A stretch of 60,000 nucleotides of DNA from Chrysomallon squamiferum (GCA_012295275.1 CM022667.1:18940910-19000909); one strand, 5' to 3'; shown: positions 23,761-36,800, numbered from the stretch's first letter. Numbers and translations: made by a program. The notes: generated by a model from the sequence alone, not told the origin.

Positions 23761-26700
23761 TGTCTGTACTAATGCCGTACTTTTTAATCATCCTGGGATA
23801 CATGAGTGAGGCTGTGAAGAGAGCAAGCAGTCCAAACAGGAATGAATCTTCAATTCTGAGCCTGAATGGAGTGGAGAAACGGGACAGGTATGTGGGACCA
23901 ATGTATGCCATGAAACCAAGCAGAAGACAGATTGACAGAACAGGCAGTATTGAAAACAAACCAGTGGGTGGTCCTAGCTGTAATACAATCATATTTTTTA
24001 TGAATTTTAAAAATTATGTTATAGTGTATATTTCAAAATTTATAAGATTATAATTAATCTAAAATACAAAACTAACTGTTAAAATTATAAAAGTATATTT
24101 GTATGTTCAGTTTATTAGAAATTCTAAAAAACAGAAAAAGACTTTTGATATATAAATTGCTTTAGAATCCAGAAAAAAGATATAATGTAAACAATATATT
24201 CCATCAGAAATTAATAATTGTAGTACATGAATTCCTATAGTGAAAGTGCATGTATAATAAGCTACAGAAATGGTAAAAATAGTTATGAGTATGGCACGTG
24301 TATTACATCTTACATTCACTGACTGTTAATAAAAAAACAATTATTTGAAGTATTCATTAATCAAATATTTCTTCAACAATAAAAGTTAACTTTCTAAAAA
24401 TATAAAAAATACTATTACATTTTTATCCAAGAATACAAATCATACGAAGTACTGATTAAACAGGTATTTGTTAATTCATATCAGATCACTTTTTAAAAAT
24501 ATTAAAAAAAAAAATTATTACATCTTCATCGAGGCTCTGGTCAGTGTCGGAATTTTCTAAAGTTTTGTCTTCTTCTTTGTCCTCAGAACTCAGTTTTGTT
24601 TTTCTGTCTTCAGTTTTATCTTCATCGACATCACTTTCTTTATTTTTATCAGTGTCTTTATTTTCATCTTCTTCTCTGCTTCCATCATTTTTGCTTTCAT
24701 CACTTTCACCAATGTCTTCACTTTTGACATTTTCTTTCTTTGAATCATCGCTTTGTTTTTTTTCTTCGGGTTTCTTTTCTGTATTTTCCTGAGTTTTTGA
24801 CTTCTTCAGTTCTTCATCTCTTCCAACCCACAAAGCAATTGCTTAATCATTGTTAAGTTAAATTTCAGAGATATTAGATTCTTAATTACTGAAAGGTAAA
24901 CCAATTTTTCAAGATTGAATGATTTGTTAAAATAAAATGTACAAAATTAAAGTATTTTATAAAACTGTGAAATAATGATAATAAAAGTACTAGTAATAGT
25001 AAGAGTAATACTAGACTAGTAGTAGTAGTAGTAATACAAGTAATAACAGTTGTAGTAGTAACAATAGTAGTATTTGTAAAAATATTATTAAAAATAAAAC
25101 CATAATAATTATATTAACAGCAGAGAAATATTAATAATTACATTATTATTATAATAAATATTATAGTTGGTCAATATTTTAATTATAATTACTCTAAGAC
25201 TCAGAAATATCTATCAGAATTTTAAAAGGATATTTTTATCAGAGCAGCTGCAACTATTAAAGCAAATGGTGGCATGTAGAGGCCAATGGACACATAGCGA
25301 TTTGTCGCAGGAAGGAGGTAGAAAAAGAAAGACTGGTGAAATCTTTCTAGAAGATTATTCAAACTTCGAAATACTCCCTCGATGACCCTGAAACCAGAAT
25401 TTCATTGATTATAACACAAGTATTATAACACAAGAGAAAGAAAGTTCAAAACATATATACAAATTATGTGTCTCATGGCACTAAGAAGATAATTAAACAG
25501 TGCATAAATTATTTTGAAAAAAAATAAAGTAAATGTATTTTGCATGTATAAAAATTGTATTCTTTAGAATGGAAGACCAACCTTTGTCAATAATAAAGTA
25601 AGCAATTAACCTTTGAATAAACGCACAGTAGTCTGAACAAATGAATAATTATCTACACATAAGAAGTATTCTAACCTCACTGCAATGTCAAGGTTATGAG
25701 ATCTTCGAGCGACACCTTTCACCGCAGTGAAGGTCAAGGCTTCAATGTGAAATCGATGGAAGAGTCCATGATTGCCAGCAGGGGACCCACTGGCCTGGTT
25801 CCACATCATGTTGAGCATGGTAACCAGTGAGTGAGTGAAGCCTTCAAAAGATTCGGGACTCAAGTTGGAGTCCAGCTGAAAACAGTGGATAAATGCCCAG
25901 TTGTAATGTACTTTATATTAAAATTATCATGCTGACAACATTTTGGGATAAGATTTAAAATAACTTTTTGGGGGGTTTTGGTGGTTTTTTTCAGAAATAA
26001 AATTAATATATTAATGCAAGTAGGTTTTTGGATAGATTTTGATGATTTCACCTTTTTTTTAAAAATAAATATTACTAATAGAAAAGTCAAACAACAAATT
26101 GTTACATTATCATAAAATTAAAAATTTTAATACTGAAATTTGTTTAAATGAAACACTATCACCGATCAATGAAATTAATAATGAAACTGGTATAAATGAA
26201 AAACTATCACCGTTTAATAATATTAATACTGAAATTGGTATAAATGAAACATCAACACTGTTCAATAATATTAACACTGAAATTTTTATCAATGAAACAA
26301 TGTCACTGTTCAAAGTATTTAAAAGAGAAATTATACCCTGTTGTTCAGAGCAACATCAATTCCTTCCTGACGACACAGTCTGACAGCTAAGTTGACAAGG
26401 TCAAGGTTAGGCAGCTGACCATTCAGTCCGGTCATCTTTAGGTCCATGTACCAAAATGGACCTGGAGGAATTTCCAAATTTATCGCTGCTTGGATCTGAC
26501 CACTTCTCCCAGACAAGTGACCAGCCAATATGTCTGAAATAACCACAGCAATTCTGAATAAAACGTTTAACAGATAATACTGATGAAAGAACCAGAAAAT
26601 TATTATTTATCTTTTTAACTCATAATATATATATTAAATAATTTCAAAATATTAAATAGTCTTTTAACAGATTATACAAATGAAAGAACCAGAAAATTAT

Positions 26701-29601
26701 TATTAATCTTTTAACTCATAAACCATATGAAATAATTTGAAAATTTTAAATAATCTTTTTAACAGGTAATATATCTGAAAGAACAAAATTGTAAATGATC
26801 TTTAACTGAACCAATCACAAAAACAGAAAATAATATTTTAGAAGATAATATATGTGAAGCAAACCCAGAAATCGTGAATAAACGTAAAACAAATAATTTG
26901 AAACAAACACAATATTCTAGTAACTGAATAATTCTGAATTAATAAAAAAATAATTTTTAACTTCATACATCAGAAGGAACCATAATAATTTTGTGTACTT
27001 GTGTTATATTTTACACTTTTAATAAAAAATAAATTGACAGGCACTAAATATTATTTTTCTGCAATTATGAAATACAAAGACGGGAGATAAGTTTAGATAA
27101 AAACACAAAATAAATAAATAAATAAATAAAAATCCATACTAAAATAACCACACTGTTACAAACAATCCAAACAAAGTAAAAGAAACAAAACAAAGTGAAA
27201 TTATTTTAACTTACGGTCAGATGATACTTGATGGTAAGCATCTAACCAAGCTTGTGTGCCAACTTCATCAAACTCAGTCATGAGAAAAATTATATCTTTA
27301 GCTAAATAAGGTTTTGCTGAAATATACACAAAATTTAATTAAATTTTTCTTTTATTGGTTATTAAATATAACTGAATCAACGAGAGAAAAATATTTAGCA
27401 TCAGCAAGTATTAAAAGGTTATTGTGCACGAGTAAAATACATGAAGGAAAATTAACATTACTTATACTCTTTTCATGAAAATACTCACAATGGCTTAATC
27501 TGGGGAGAGATATTTAGAATGGGATGTATCATAATGATCTATATAACATTTCTGTGACAAGTAAGAAAAGGCCTTTCTAAACATTCACATTAGAAAATTT
27601 TAAGTACCATTTTAAGTTTCACTGATGGACTTAAAATGTATTTCAATAAAAACAACAAGAAAAATGTTCCTTACACCTGAAGTGTTTAGCCAGTGACCAC
27701 ATGATAGCAATTCCTCCCCCTGTCTGTTCATTGTCTTCTGCTACAAGGGGGCGCAATGGTGACGACATCACAACAGCTTCTGTTCCTGCACTTCTCCGAG
27801 CTCTGAGGATAGCATAGATGTTTTCACTAGGTATGGTCTGCAATGATAATGTAAATACGTTTTATAAATTTTTGAATATGTGTCGTTTTGTGTGCGTGTG
27901 TGTGTGTGTGCCTGTGTGTGCATGAATGTGCATGTGTTTATTCATATGTACACATATGGGTATGGAGTTTTCTCTGTTCAGATAATCTGTTCATAAATGT
28001 CTCTATGTATATATATTTATATTTAAGGGTGACACATATCCAGGTTAGTGTGTATATGTGTGTGTTTGTATGTCTGTCCTGTGTGTCCTGTTTGTATATA
28101 TTTGTGAGTGTATAAGTATTAACATTTAATAGTTCCATTTAGAAGTATTCATTTTTCTGTTACATAAATGAGCTAAAAGTTATTAAAATACTGAAATCAC
28201 TGACCTGTCTATCATGGGCAGCAAATGGATAAATTAAAGAGAAATTATGTCGATATACATCCAATCCCAAAGACTGAAATCTCCTCAGAATCCATTCTTT
28301 TGGTACCTTTCTGTAAATAAATAAAATCAATCTAAATGATTCAGATCATTATAAATAAAGTACCTACTTTTATAGCATGTTATATAAATTCAGTTTACAA
28401 TTTAAAAAGAATGTTTTAATGTTTCTAATCCCAAAAGAAATAAAATAAAATAAAATAGGATAAAATATAATTTTTAAATTAATTATAAAGGTAAATATTT
28501 CTCAAATCTGCAGTTGTGACATTATTTAAAATGTATGTCTGGTAATATCATGAAACAGTGTGAATATACTCAGTTTTTATCAATGTTAACTTTTATTTGT
28601 TTTGTTTTTTCATACCCAGTATTAATTAATAATGAAGTATAATAATACAGATTACTGTTTAAAACAAATTAAGTATAAATTTACACTCACTCTTTGTCTT
28701 TCTTCATTTCTGACATCAAAGCAGCATTAAAATTATTCAAGTCTTTACTTGCATAAAATTCATTCTCAACTAAACCTTAAAGGAAGAAAGAAAATATAAA
28801 AACATACACACAAAATTCCAAACACAAATAAAACATTTTGAAGTAAATTCTATGAAATTAAAAATTAATCTTTAATTAATTTGTACTACCTTTAAAAAAA
28901 AAAGGTACATGAATATGAAAATTAAAAAGAAACAGTAAAAACATAAATTTAATCTCTTCCTGAAGACTTCATGATCATTTAATGACAGTACATCTACCTT
29001 TTAATTTTGTTATAAAATTTTAAAATGCTGTGTTGCACAAACTTAAAGAAAATATGTTTCAATCACTATATTTCTCAAAATGTCAGCTATTATTTACATA
29101 CTAAACATATGAATGAATAATTGATGAATGATCAAAAATTTAATTTAATATTAATATAAATAAACCAAAACTTAAATTTACATACCAATAATAGCAGTAA
29201 TTACAAATATCTAAGATGAAATTCTTTGTCATCATTCAAAGGTGAATCAATTACCACAAGAAATTGTATCTTACATTTCTTCTTACAGACAGAAAACTGA
29301 CATACCATAGTCTTTGTTATACTAGTACTAATGGTTTGGGAAAAGGAATTAATGACAGAGGTATATGAAGAGCTACAAGAACCATGAACAAATACACATA
29401 CACAAAACAAAATTTATGAATATTCATACCTGGCAAAAGAGCATTCTCAGAGAAATATGTTTTTCCATTAAGTGGTTCATATGCCAGTGCAAGAAACCAA
29501 GCAACGCCAACCACATACAGAAGAACACAAAGTTTTTGATTATAGTTTGAGATAGCATCTATCAGTTTCTGTCTTTGTTTTGGATTTGTTAGCAGTCCCA
29601 T
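22257..29601 (-). CDS. GPAA1: GPI transamidase component GPAA1
   Basis: An ER multi-pass subunit of the complex that attaches GPI anchors to proteins. Twelve coding exons, in transcript order: 29601-29430, 28775-28691, 28310-28205, 27837-27675, 27316-27215, 26533-26337, 25875-25676, 25387-25234, 24842-24522, 23977-23781, 23106-22933 and 22530-22257. All phases agree, giving 714 residues (human 621). MGLLTNP and a first membrane helix ([16 protein letters not shown]) open the protein. The lumenal M28-like domain follows, with [20 protein letters not shown] and [16 protein letters not shown], then [14 protein letters not shown] and [13 protein letters not shown]. The C-terminal membrane part ends [16 protein letters not shown]. 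Exon 9 is a Lys/Asp/Glu-rich insert of about 100 residues that explains the extra length. The intron between exons 8 and 9 is U12-type. Sequence before the ATG is a splice acceptor, so a non-coding exon lies upstream, probably near 31034 or 31068. Confidence 0.93.
22724..22844. repeat. (TA)n microsatellites in GPAA1 intron
   Basis: Two alternating TA tracts (22724-22752 and 22784-22844, about 60 bases) are separated by 31 bases of AT-rich sequence. They lie between the last two coding exons of GPAA1. Confidence 0.9.
23116..23228. repeat. (GAAAT)n/(AAAAT)n pentanucleotide array
   Basis: GAAAT units grade into AAAAT units. On the minus (GPAA1 sense) strand this is a T-rich array that ends about ten bases before the acceptor of the exon starting at 23106. 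Confidence 0.9.
24843..25233 (-). other. GPAA1: U12-type AT-intron in GPAA1, apparent AA 3' end
   Basis: On the minus strand, exon 8 ends ...ALIK and is followed directly by ATATCCTTTT, the AT-type U12 5' splice site. No GT donor is available before an in-frame stop. Near the other end, CTTAAC (A at 24853) is a good U12 branch core. The next exon must resume in frame as AIALWVG, as in the family (human KALELW). That places the intron end at TTAA|GCA, so the terminal bases are AA. The AG one base further on (24843-24842) would shift the frame to an early stop. Confidence 0.8.
26132..26323. repeat. 48-bp minisatellite, four copies, GPAA1 intron
   Basis: Four 48-base units start near 26132, 26180, 26228 and 26276. 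Because 48 is a multiple of three, open frames persist on both strands; the + strand frame reads a 16-residue repeat such as [16 protein letters not shown]. The array ends 14 bases from the donor side of exon 6 (26337). Both open frames are read as by-products. Confidence 0.85.
26566..26850. repeat. Tandem repeat, about 96-bp unit, three copies
   Basis: Units starting TTTAACAG at 26566, 26663 and 26758 share GAAAGAACCAGAAAATTATTA and AACTCATAA blocks. The third copy decays. It lies in the GPAA1 intron between exons 5 and 6. Confidence 0.8.
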
Positions 29602-30650
29602 AGTTTATAGCTGAAACAAAAAACAATACTAATACTCTTCTTGTAAACTATAGTAAAATATACCAAACATAAATTGAGTACTTAATAATAATAATAATAA
29701 TAATAATAATTAATTTATAAATAGTAATTTATATTTATTCATACACGTCTATAATTTAAATGTGAAATGAAAAACTGTTATTGTGTTAATAATATTAGTA
29801 AGTTACTAAGTACTATAACCATCATAATCATCAGTGTAACACTGAGTGTTCATCAAAATCTGAAGAAAAAAAAATGGTTTACTAATACTAATAGAATATC
29901 CATTTCAACAAAATTTCTTTGATGTAAATTTCAACCTACAAAGTAGTGAGATAGTAAGAATAAAATTTATCACTTTCATTTCATGATTTTGTCTTCTCCG
30001 ATCCGTTAAATTATTAGTTTTAACTTTTACTCTAACCACAAAACAGCATCAACAATTTTATATAAAAATGGTATTAAATCAGAAACGTTCTACTAACCGT
30101 TACAAAATCTAATTTTAATGTTATAATGTTATATTAGTTTGAAGCATTTCAATCAAAACAATTATATTTCATTTAATTTTTATTGCTACATCTATGCAGC
30201 ATTATACTGATTTCAAGAGGCTTGTTATAATGAATAGTATTTTAATATTCAGCGTAACATAGGTGTGTAAGGCGGTATAAATGTACTTGGTGTAAACCAT
30301 AAACTTCACTCATTGTTTAAAATATCCACTACAGCAACACTTTCAAAAAAGTAATTTTCAAAATAAGATTTCTTACATAATCTTTATATTATATCATAAA
30401 TAATGTAAATGTTGATTTGTTTTAATCAAATGTATGACAATGTTTTATAATGTGACGAAAGATGAGTGCAAAATTACAGCTCAGAGAACAAACTACAAGC
30501 ATCAATTTTTCAATCAACCAGTAAACGGTTTAAAATAATGAAATTATATTATTAGTATTATTAGTATTATCATGTTCATGTTCATGTTCATTTTCATTTT
30601 CATGTTCAAGTTCATGTTCATGTTCATGTTCATGTTCATGTTCATGTTCA

Positions 30651-30681
<31 letters not shown>

Positions 30682-31034
30682 GTTTATGTTTATTGCTGTT
30701 GTTATAGATATTTATATTATAACTTTTTAACTTTATTCTTCGATTTCGGTATTATTGCTTTTTGTCTTATTTTATATATGATTTTCGTTTCTTAAGTTAG
30801 ACCAAAAATAAATTAATAAAATTTTATTGTCCAAATATATCCATTTATAAAACTGTACAAAATATGTGTATGTTGCTTTGTTTGATAATAAATCTACCAA
30901 ATATTTAGATCTAAATAGTAAAATAAAATTAAAACTGATATTACTTTGTTTAATTATTTTTATATTAAAAGCAGAATAAAAATCTGGTAACGAACTAACA
31001 ATATCAAATATGATTTGACACCGGCCTATTTACC
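29602..31034. other. GPAA1-CYC1 spacer, mostly a probable 5' UTR intron
   Basis: No coding exon is seen. TTTTTTGTTTCAG on the minus strand lies 10 bases before the GPAA1 ATG and is a good acceptor. It implies an intron from about 29611 to a donor near 31033 or 31067. The stretch includes (AAT)n at about 29683-29710 and the hexanucleotide array at 30571-30690. Confidence 0.45.
30571..30690. repeat. Compound hexanucleotide array (GTTCAT)n-(GTGTAT)n
   Basis: About 13 GTTCAT units with a few GTTCAA/TTTCAT variants switch abruptly to GTGTAT units and end in GTTTAT. It is the only hexanucleotide array I see in the window. Confidence 0.9.
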
Positions 31035-31105
31035 TCGTTCCTGCATGACCGGATGATAAATTGTTACCTCGCTGACGGATCTTTTGTAGTGAGGAATCGG
31101 CGAAA
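31035..31105. promoter_or_regulatory. Probable bidirectional GPAA1/CYC1 promoter
   Basis: A CpG-bearing block in an AT-rich region lies just before the CYC1 ATG (31106). On the minus strand it carries two strong donors, GAACGAG|GTAAAT (exon end 31034) and CAGCGAG|GTAACA (exon end 31068), suited to a GPAA1 non-coding first exon. Start sites of both genes would then fall within roughly 100 bases. No TATA box is seen. Confidence 0.5.
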
Positions 31106-33788
31106 ATGGCCGCGATCGTCGGTAGAACCTCCAGCCAGGCTTTGTTAATTGCAAGATCAGGATTCACGTGTCAAAAAGTAAGATTGTAAACTTGCCATAT
31201 TTAAGCATAATGAAATGTTCTTTTAAAAAAGTTTTGTTGTTTTAACTATTAAGCAAGGAGTTGGAAATTATCGAATTATGAACTTGTGCCCTTGAAACGC
31301 CGGGTCGACATCTCCTAGGGTCGTGTTAGCTAACATGTATAGATATGTACGTGACATGCTCGTTTCTCTTATAATCAGTGGTGCCAAGCACATTTATCAA
31401 TATAATTATTAAAATATGAACTTCTAAAAGTGTATCTGCGTTTTTATTTTTTAAGTGTTTGTAGAAATTCTTCACTGTCGTTCTATTTTAATCCCAAAAC
31501 CATACATACTAACGTCATTAAACACCTTACTATTTATCACATTCTCTCGAGTCACAGATAATTTAATTGTGAATTTTAAGCGAATGAAATTGTCATTTGT
31601 ACATAACTAATAGAATCAGAAAATTAATGAAAGACAAATTACTCAACAGTTTGTCATTGAAATTTATGTTCCACTTGAAAAGAAAAACAGTTAGAACTTA
31701 GTGTTGAGACGTTATTTATTTAATCTTCACCGTTTGTTGGCGAATTATATTAGTTTCATAAGAGCAGTATTGTTTTTCCTATAAAATCATGCCTTACATA
31801 AGTAAAAATTTAATATAAAAGACAGATTATCATATATCCTTTAGAATTTGACAGTTAAATTTGTAAACACGCTTAAAAAAAACCATAAAGCAAACATCAA
31901 AACAAACAAACAAACAACCATAGAGTTTAAGAAAAATAAGACAGTATATCAGTAATACTTTTAAACAATTTATTTTAAAAATCTGAACAGTTAAATGTAA
32001 TGGAATAAACAACTGTAAAACATTCTAGCCAAAATAAGTTTGAAAATAGTTTTTGAAAAAACATCTGATGACCATTGCCTGAGTAATTTGCTTTGTCCTT
32101 TAATGAGAATCCATCTGGACTATAATCATGTATTTCTGTGTTTCAAAGCTTGTGTATATTTTTCTGACTATACTAGTTGCAGGTTTTTCTCTAGTGTTCT
32201 TTGATGTAATCATACTTAACAAACATGACAGTTTTTTAAAGGTGTCATTTATTTTTAATTTTAACTTTTCAGGCATCACTTACAACTGCCAAAAGATTAA
32301 GTGCTGGGAAAAAGGTGGTAAGTAAAATATCTTTGCTTCAAAACATAGAGTTCTTTGCACCTATATCATAGTAACATGAATTAAAACATGTAAAATCATG
32401 TTAAGATATTAAGTTCTGTGGTAAACACTGATAGTCTTAATATTTCTTAATGAATATTTTCTGTTTTGTGATGACTTAAGAAAACAAAAATTGTAAACAA
32501 AGCATTACACTTTCTGATATTTAGTGAAACAATAAATTTACTAGAAGCAGTACTATATACCAATAACTCACATAACATAAAGCCAATGTCCACAGTGTAA
32601 AACTACATCCATAAAACTTTCCACTTTATTTTTTCACTGATTGGCTAATCATCTGCATTAAATAATGTTAGTAGAATCAGGTTTACAGTAACCAAACATT
32701 ATGACAAGGATCCAGTAAAATATTTTTGTCATTTTAGTAAAAAATAATGTCTTCCAACTGACAGTAGGTTAAGTGTTATAAATTTTGAGTTCAGTTCTCA
32801 ATACGTGGTCTTACTGATCAGTTAGATGTTCAGGTACTAGGTAAATGAACCTAGAATTCCAAATTTTGTGCCATAAATATTGGATAAATGACGTTTGATT
32901 CTGAATTTTGTGCCAGAAATCGTGGCTGAATATGTTTTTAATTATTGTTTTGATTAATAATTTGATCTACTTGTTTATTTAGTATGTTGAATTCAGTTCA
33001 TTGATTTCATAATTTCAGCATAAATTTCATATATTATTATTTATTTGTTTTTTTCTTTAATTTTTTTTTGCAGGCATTAGCATGTGTGGGAGGGCTGACA
33101 GCAGGAGGGGTAGGTTTGGCTGTGGCATTTAATCAGGCTGTTCTGGCAGGAGAACTAGAACTTCATCCACCTCATTTGCCATGGACACACAGTGGTATTC
33201 TTGATGCACTGGACCGTAGCAGGTTGTGAAATATTTTTATTCTTGTATTTTTATCTTTTTCTTTTTCTTTTTATTAAAATTTCTTTTTAATTTATGTTAT
33301 TTTTTTAATTAATTAAGTTCTTTATTTAATTTTTTTAATTTTTAAATTTTTTTTATTTTCATAAATCTTAGGTCAAATTTAAAATACCTTCCAAAAAACC
33401 CCAACAATTAAATAATGATCCCAACATAATTTTAATTGCTAGTGTGAAAAAAATATTAATATATGGGTTGATACAAGAGTAGATACCTATTTTGCAACTG
33501 TTGGAAGGCATACAGGTTTATTAAACAAACATGTTAGGAAAGTATAATCTAAAAGGGAGGCTACTGCTATATAAATATGTTATAAAATATTTTCCAGTAT
33601 ATAATTCAGCTTAATTTTGGAATTGCCACCACAAATGTTGTTTCATTTTTGAGTACCTTCTGTTAATTTGGGAAAACATTTTTTTGTTATTTTTTTTAAT
33701 TAAAGACAATGAAATTTAATTCCTTTACAGAATATATGTAATTGTTTTTGTACATATTTAAATTTTTTATGTTAAATTCAATGGCCTT

Positions 33789-33824
<36 letters not shown>

Positions 33825-36800
33825 AGGCAGGTTTTTTGTTATTATTGTTTATTGTTACATTGTTTGTTTATTTGTTTGCTTTTTGTTTTTGATGTTAATA
33901 AAACATTGTAACATATATCATGTTCCTGTTTTCTTTTCCCAGTAATAACAAATCTGTGGTTTTGTTTCAGTGTACGTCGAGGGTACCAGGTTTACAAACA
34001 GGTATGTGCAGCATGTCACAGTCTCAAGTACCTCACGTACAGAGAGCTTGTTGGGGAAATCATGACTGAGGATGAAGCCAAAGCAGAAGCAGCAGAGGTA
34101 ATTAACCTAGTAACCATGGTTACTTCTAACCTGATATGAAAATTCACTAATTCCAATTATTCAAATTAGTTGTGAACTTTTAAATATTTATTTCAGTTCA
34201 TAATTGCTCAGTGGTCCTGTTCTAACCAGCCAACCAAGAAACTAATATTGCTTGTTACAAGTTGCAGAGTATGAGTTTCTTAAAAATAATTTGTATGAAG
34301 ATGAATTTAACACTATAGTTTAATTTTAGATGTGCACGTCAGGTACATTTCAAGAAACTTGTGTTTAGAAGCAATAACTTAGTTAGGGTGAATCATTTGT
34401 CAAAAATGGTGCTCATGTCCAAACATCATTTCCAGTAAGGTGTGTGGTGTTAGTTATGTTTGTAAGATCTGCAGATTACTGTTATGGCTTAATATAAATC
34501 TTTTTTGATGGATGTTAGACAGAAGAATGCTTATTACAAATGTTTTTATATTAAAATTAGTGGTTGCTCTAAACCAGGTTTGTAAGTGTTTATTTACATC
34601 CTTTCACAGAAAAACTCAAGATATTGCTCTGTAACCTACACGGTGATGACAGTTTACATGCATATAGGGTTTGAAGTAATTCATTATTAGTGTACTAATG
34701 GTGTGTGATGTACTCGTTTTCAGATCTTGGTTACGGATGGGCCAGATGAAGAAGGTAAAATGTTTCAGAGACCGGGTAAACTTTTTGACAGGTTCCCAGA
34801 ACCATATGCCAATGAGGAAGCTGCTCGTTTTGCCAACAACGGCGCGATACCTCCTGACCTGACACTCATCGTCAATGCTAGACATGGAGGAGAGGTAGGC
34901 AGACAACTGACATTTTCATATTAAAAAGTATTCATCAGTCTCGTAGAATGTATTCAGAAAAAAATAATGTCCTTTTAGAATATAACATTTTGCCTAAGCA
35001 TTTAGGATAAGAATAGAAAAGTATTTATGAAAAGTACTTTTAGTTTCACATAATTTCAAGACAGCAGTTTGAGATAAACTTTGGCTTTAATAGTTGTCAC
35101 TTTTGAAACAAAAAGTGTTGATTTATAATTAAATTGCTGCATTGTATGTGTTATTCATTTGATTCATAATGTTATTACAGTTAAGCACTTGCTCAGAATT
35201 TTGAATACAGAACATCCATAACAATCCTTTTTTGATGTCTACACAAAACCAAAAAAAGGTCTTCAATACTCAGATTTATTTGTTTTAAATATTACAGCAA
35301 ATTTTTAAAAATGACAAAAAAACATACATACATTTTTTTTTAACCTTATCTGTTTTCAGGATTACATGTTTGCCCTGTTAACAGGGTATTGTGATCCCCC
35401 TGCAGGGGTTAATATTCGAGAAGAGGTCTACTATAATCCATACTTCCCAGGTGGAGCTATTGGAATGGCACCAGCCCTTTATAACGAAATTATAGAATAT
35501 GATGATGGTAATGTTTTTTTTGTTTTTTTTAATGTTTAACAATGAATATTTCTACTGCAAATGACAGCAGTGTTACTTGCTATCAAAAATATTTCCATTT
35601 GTGTTACTGCATGAGAAGAACCTTTTGAAATGATGACAATCTCATTTTCACTTCCAATTCTGTCTCATATTTTAAACTTTTTATTATAAAGTTACGAATG
35701 TTGTAATAGTGTTAATTTGTGCATCAAATCAGTATGTTTACCTTTAAAAGAGTTCAGACTGAAATCTGGGTTATTTCAGACATAGAAGTCTGTTTTTAAT
35801 AAGTGAAAAAAAGAAGTTCATGGAAATTGCAGTATCTTATGCTGTAAAATTTCAAACACTGTCAGGGTTTTCTCATGCAGCCTAGAATGATAATAGTTTT
35901 AAGCGTATTAATTACTACCGTTTCTCTCCTGAATAAAATAATTCTATTACAGACTATTTATTTTTGTTTTATTATTATTTTTTTTTGTTTTTGTTACTTA
36001 AATAAAATAATAGTATTGTTTTAGATTGTAGTTAAAATAATTTTAGAATGTGCATGTGATACCTTGCAATTTGTGTTTTATTAAAATAATGTTGATGGAA
36101 ATGCTCTTGTGTCAACACAATATTTGTCAGACAAAATATTTTGTTCATTTAGAGAGAGAAAAATTTTAATCTATAAAATATTTGTTTATAATGAACTGTA
36201 TCTGAAACTAATAATAAATAATGACACAAGTATATATAATAAAAAAATATAATTATTACACTGATAGCTCATGCCTGTACATGTATATATTTATGTATAA
36301 TTAAGTAATTTATTTCTGTTTCCAGGGACACCTGCTACTCGGAGTCAGCTGGCTAAAGACGTCAGTACTTTCCTAAGATGGGTTGCAGAACCCGAGCATG
36401 ACACGAGGAAGAAAATGGGACTGAAGGTAATCAATGCTTATTTAAGCAAATAGTTGTTTTATTCAAACATTATAAACTATATTGATGGTGATACTGATTT
36501 CCTACACATTAACGAACAACTGCTTATAATACTTGTTTGTTTGGGGGGTTTTTCACCAAAAATCATGTGGGGGAGGGGATAAGATAAATCAGATTTATTT
36601 CCTTACTTTATAAAATCATTATCAGCAGGAATCAGTTTGTAGTATGTAAAAATATTAGAATAATTGGTGTTTTTTTGGATTTAAATATCTATGGCCACAA
36701 AATTATTAATATATAAATAAATAAATCCTGTGCACAAGATATTTTTTTTTTTTTTTTCCTTTGACTATTGATCCTTTCAAAAACAGTTTTTTGTCATACC

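Noticed and set aside
26099-26383. A + strand protein with four 16-residue repeats
   Set aside because: It is antisense to GPAA1 and crosses into exon 6. The frame exists because the minisatellite unit is 48 bases long.
27888-28115. Cys-Val-rich frame near GPAA1 exons 3 and 4
   Set aside because: It is a (GT)n-rich intron tract; the true exons on the minus strand lie either side at 27837 and 28205.
31834-31842. ATATCCTTT, identical to a U12 5' splice site
   Set aside because: It lies inside CYC1 intron 1 with no coding sequence before it and no matching branch and acceptor that improve the gene model.
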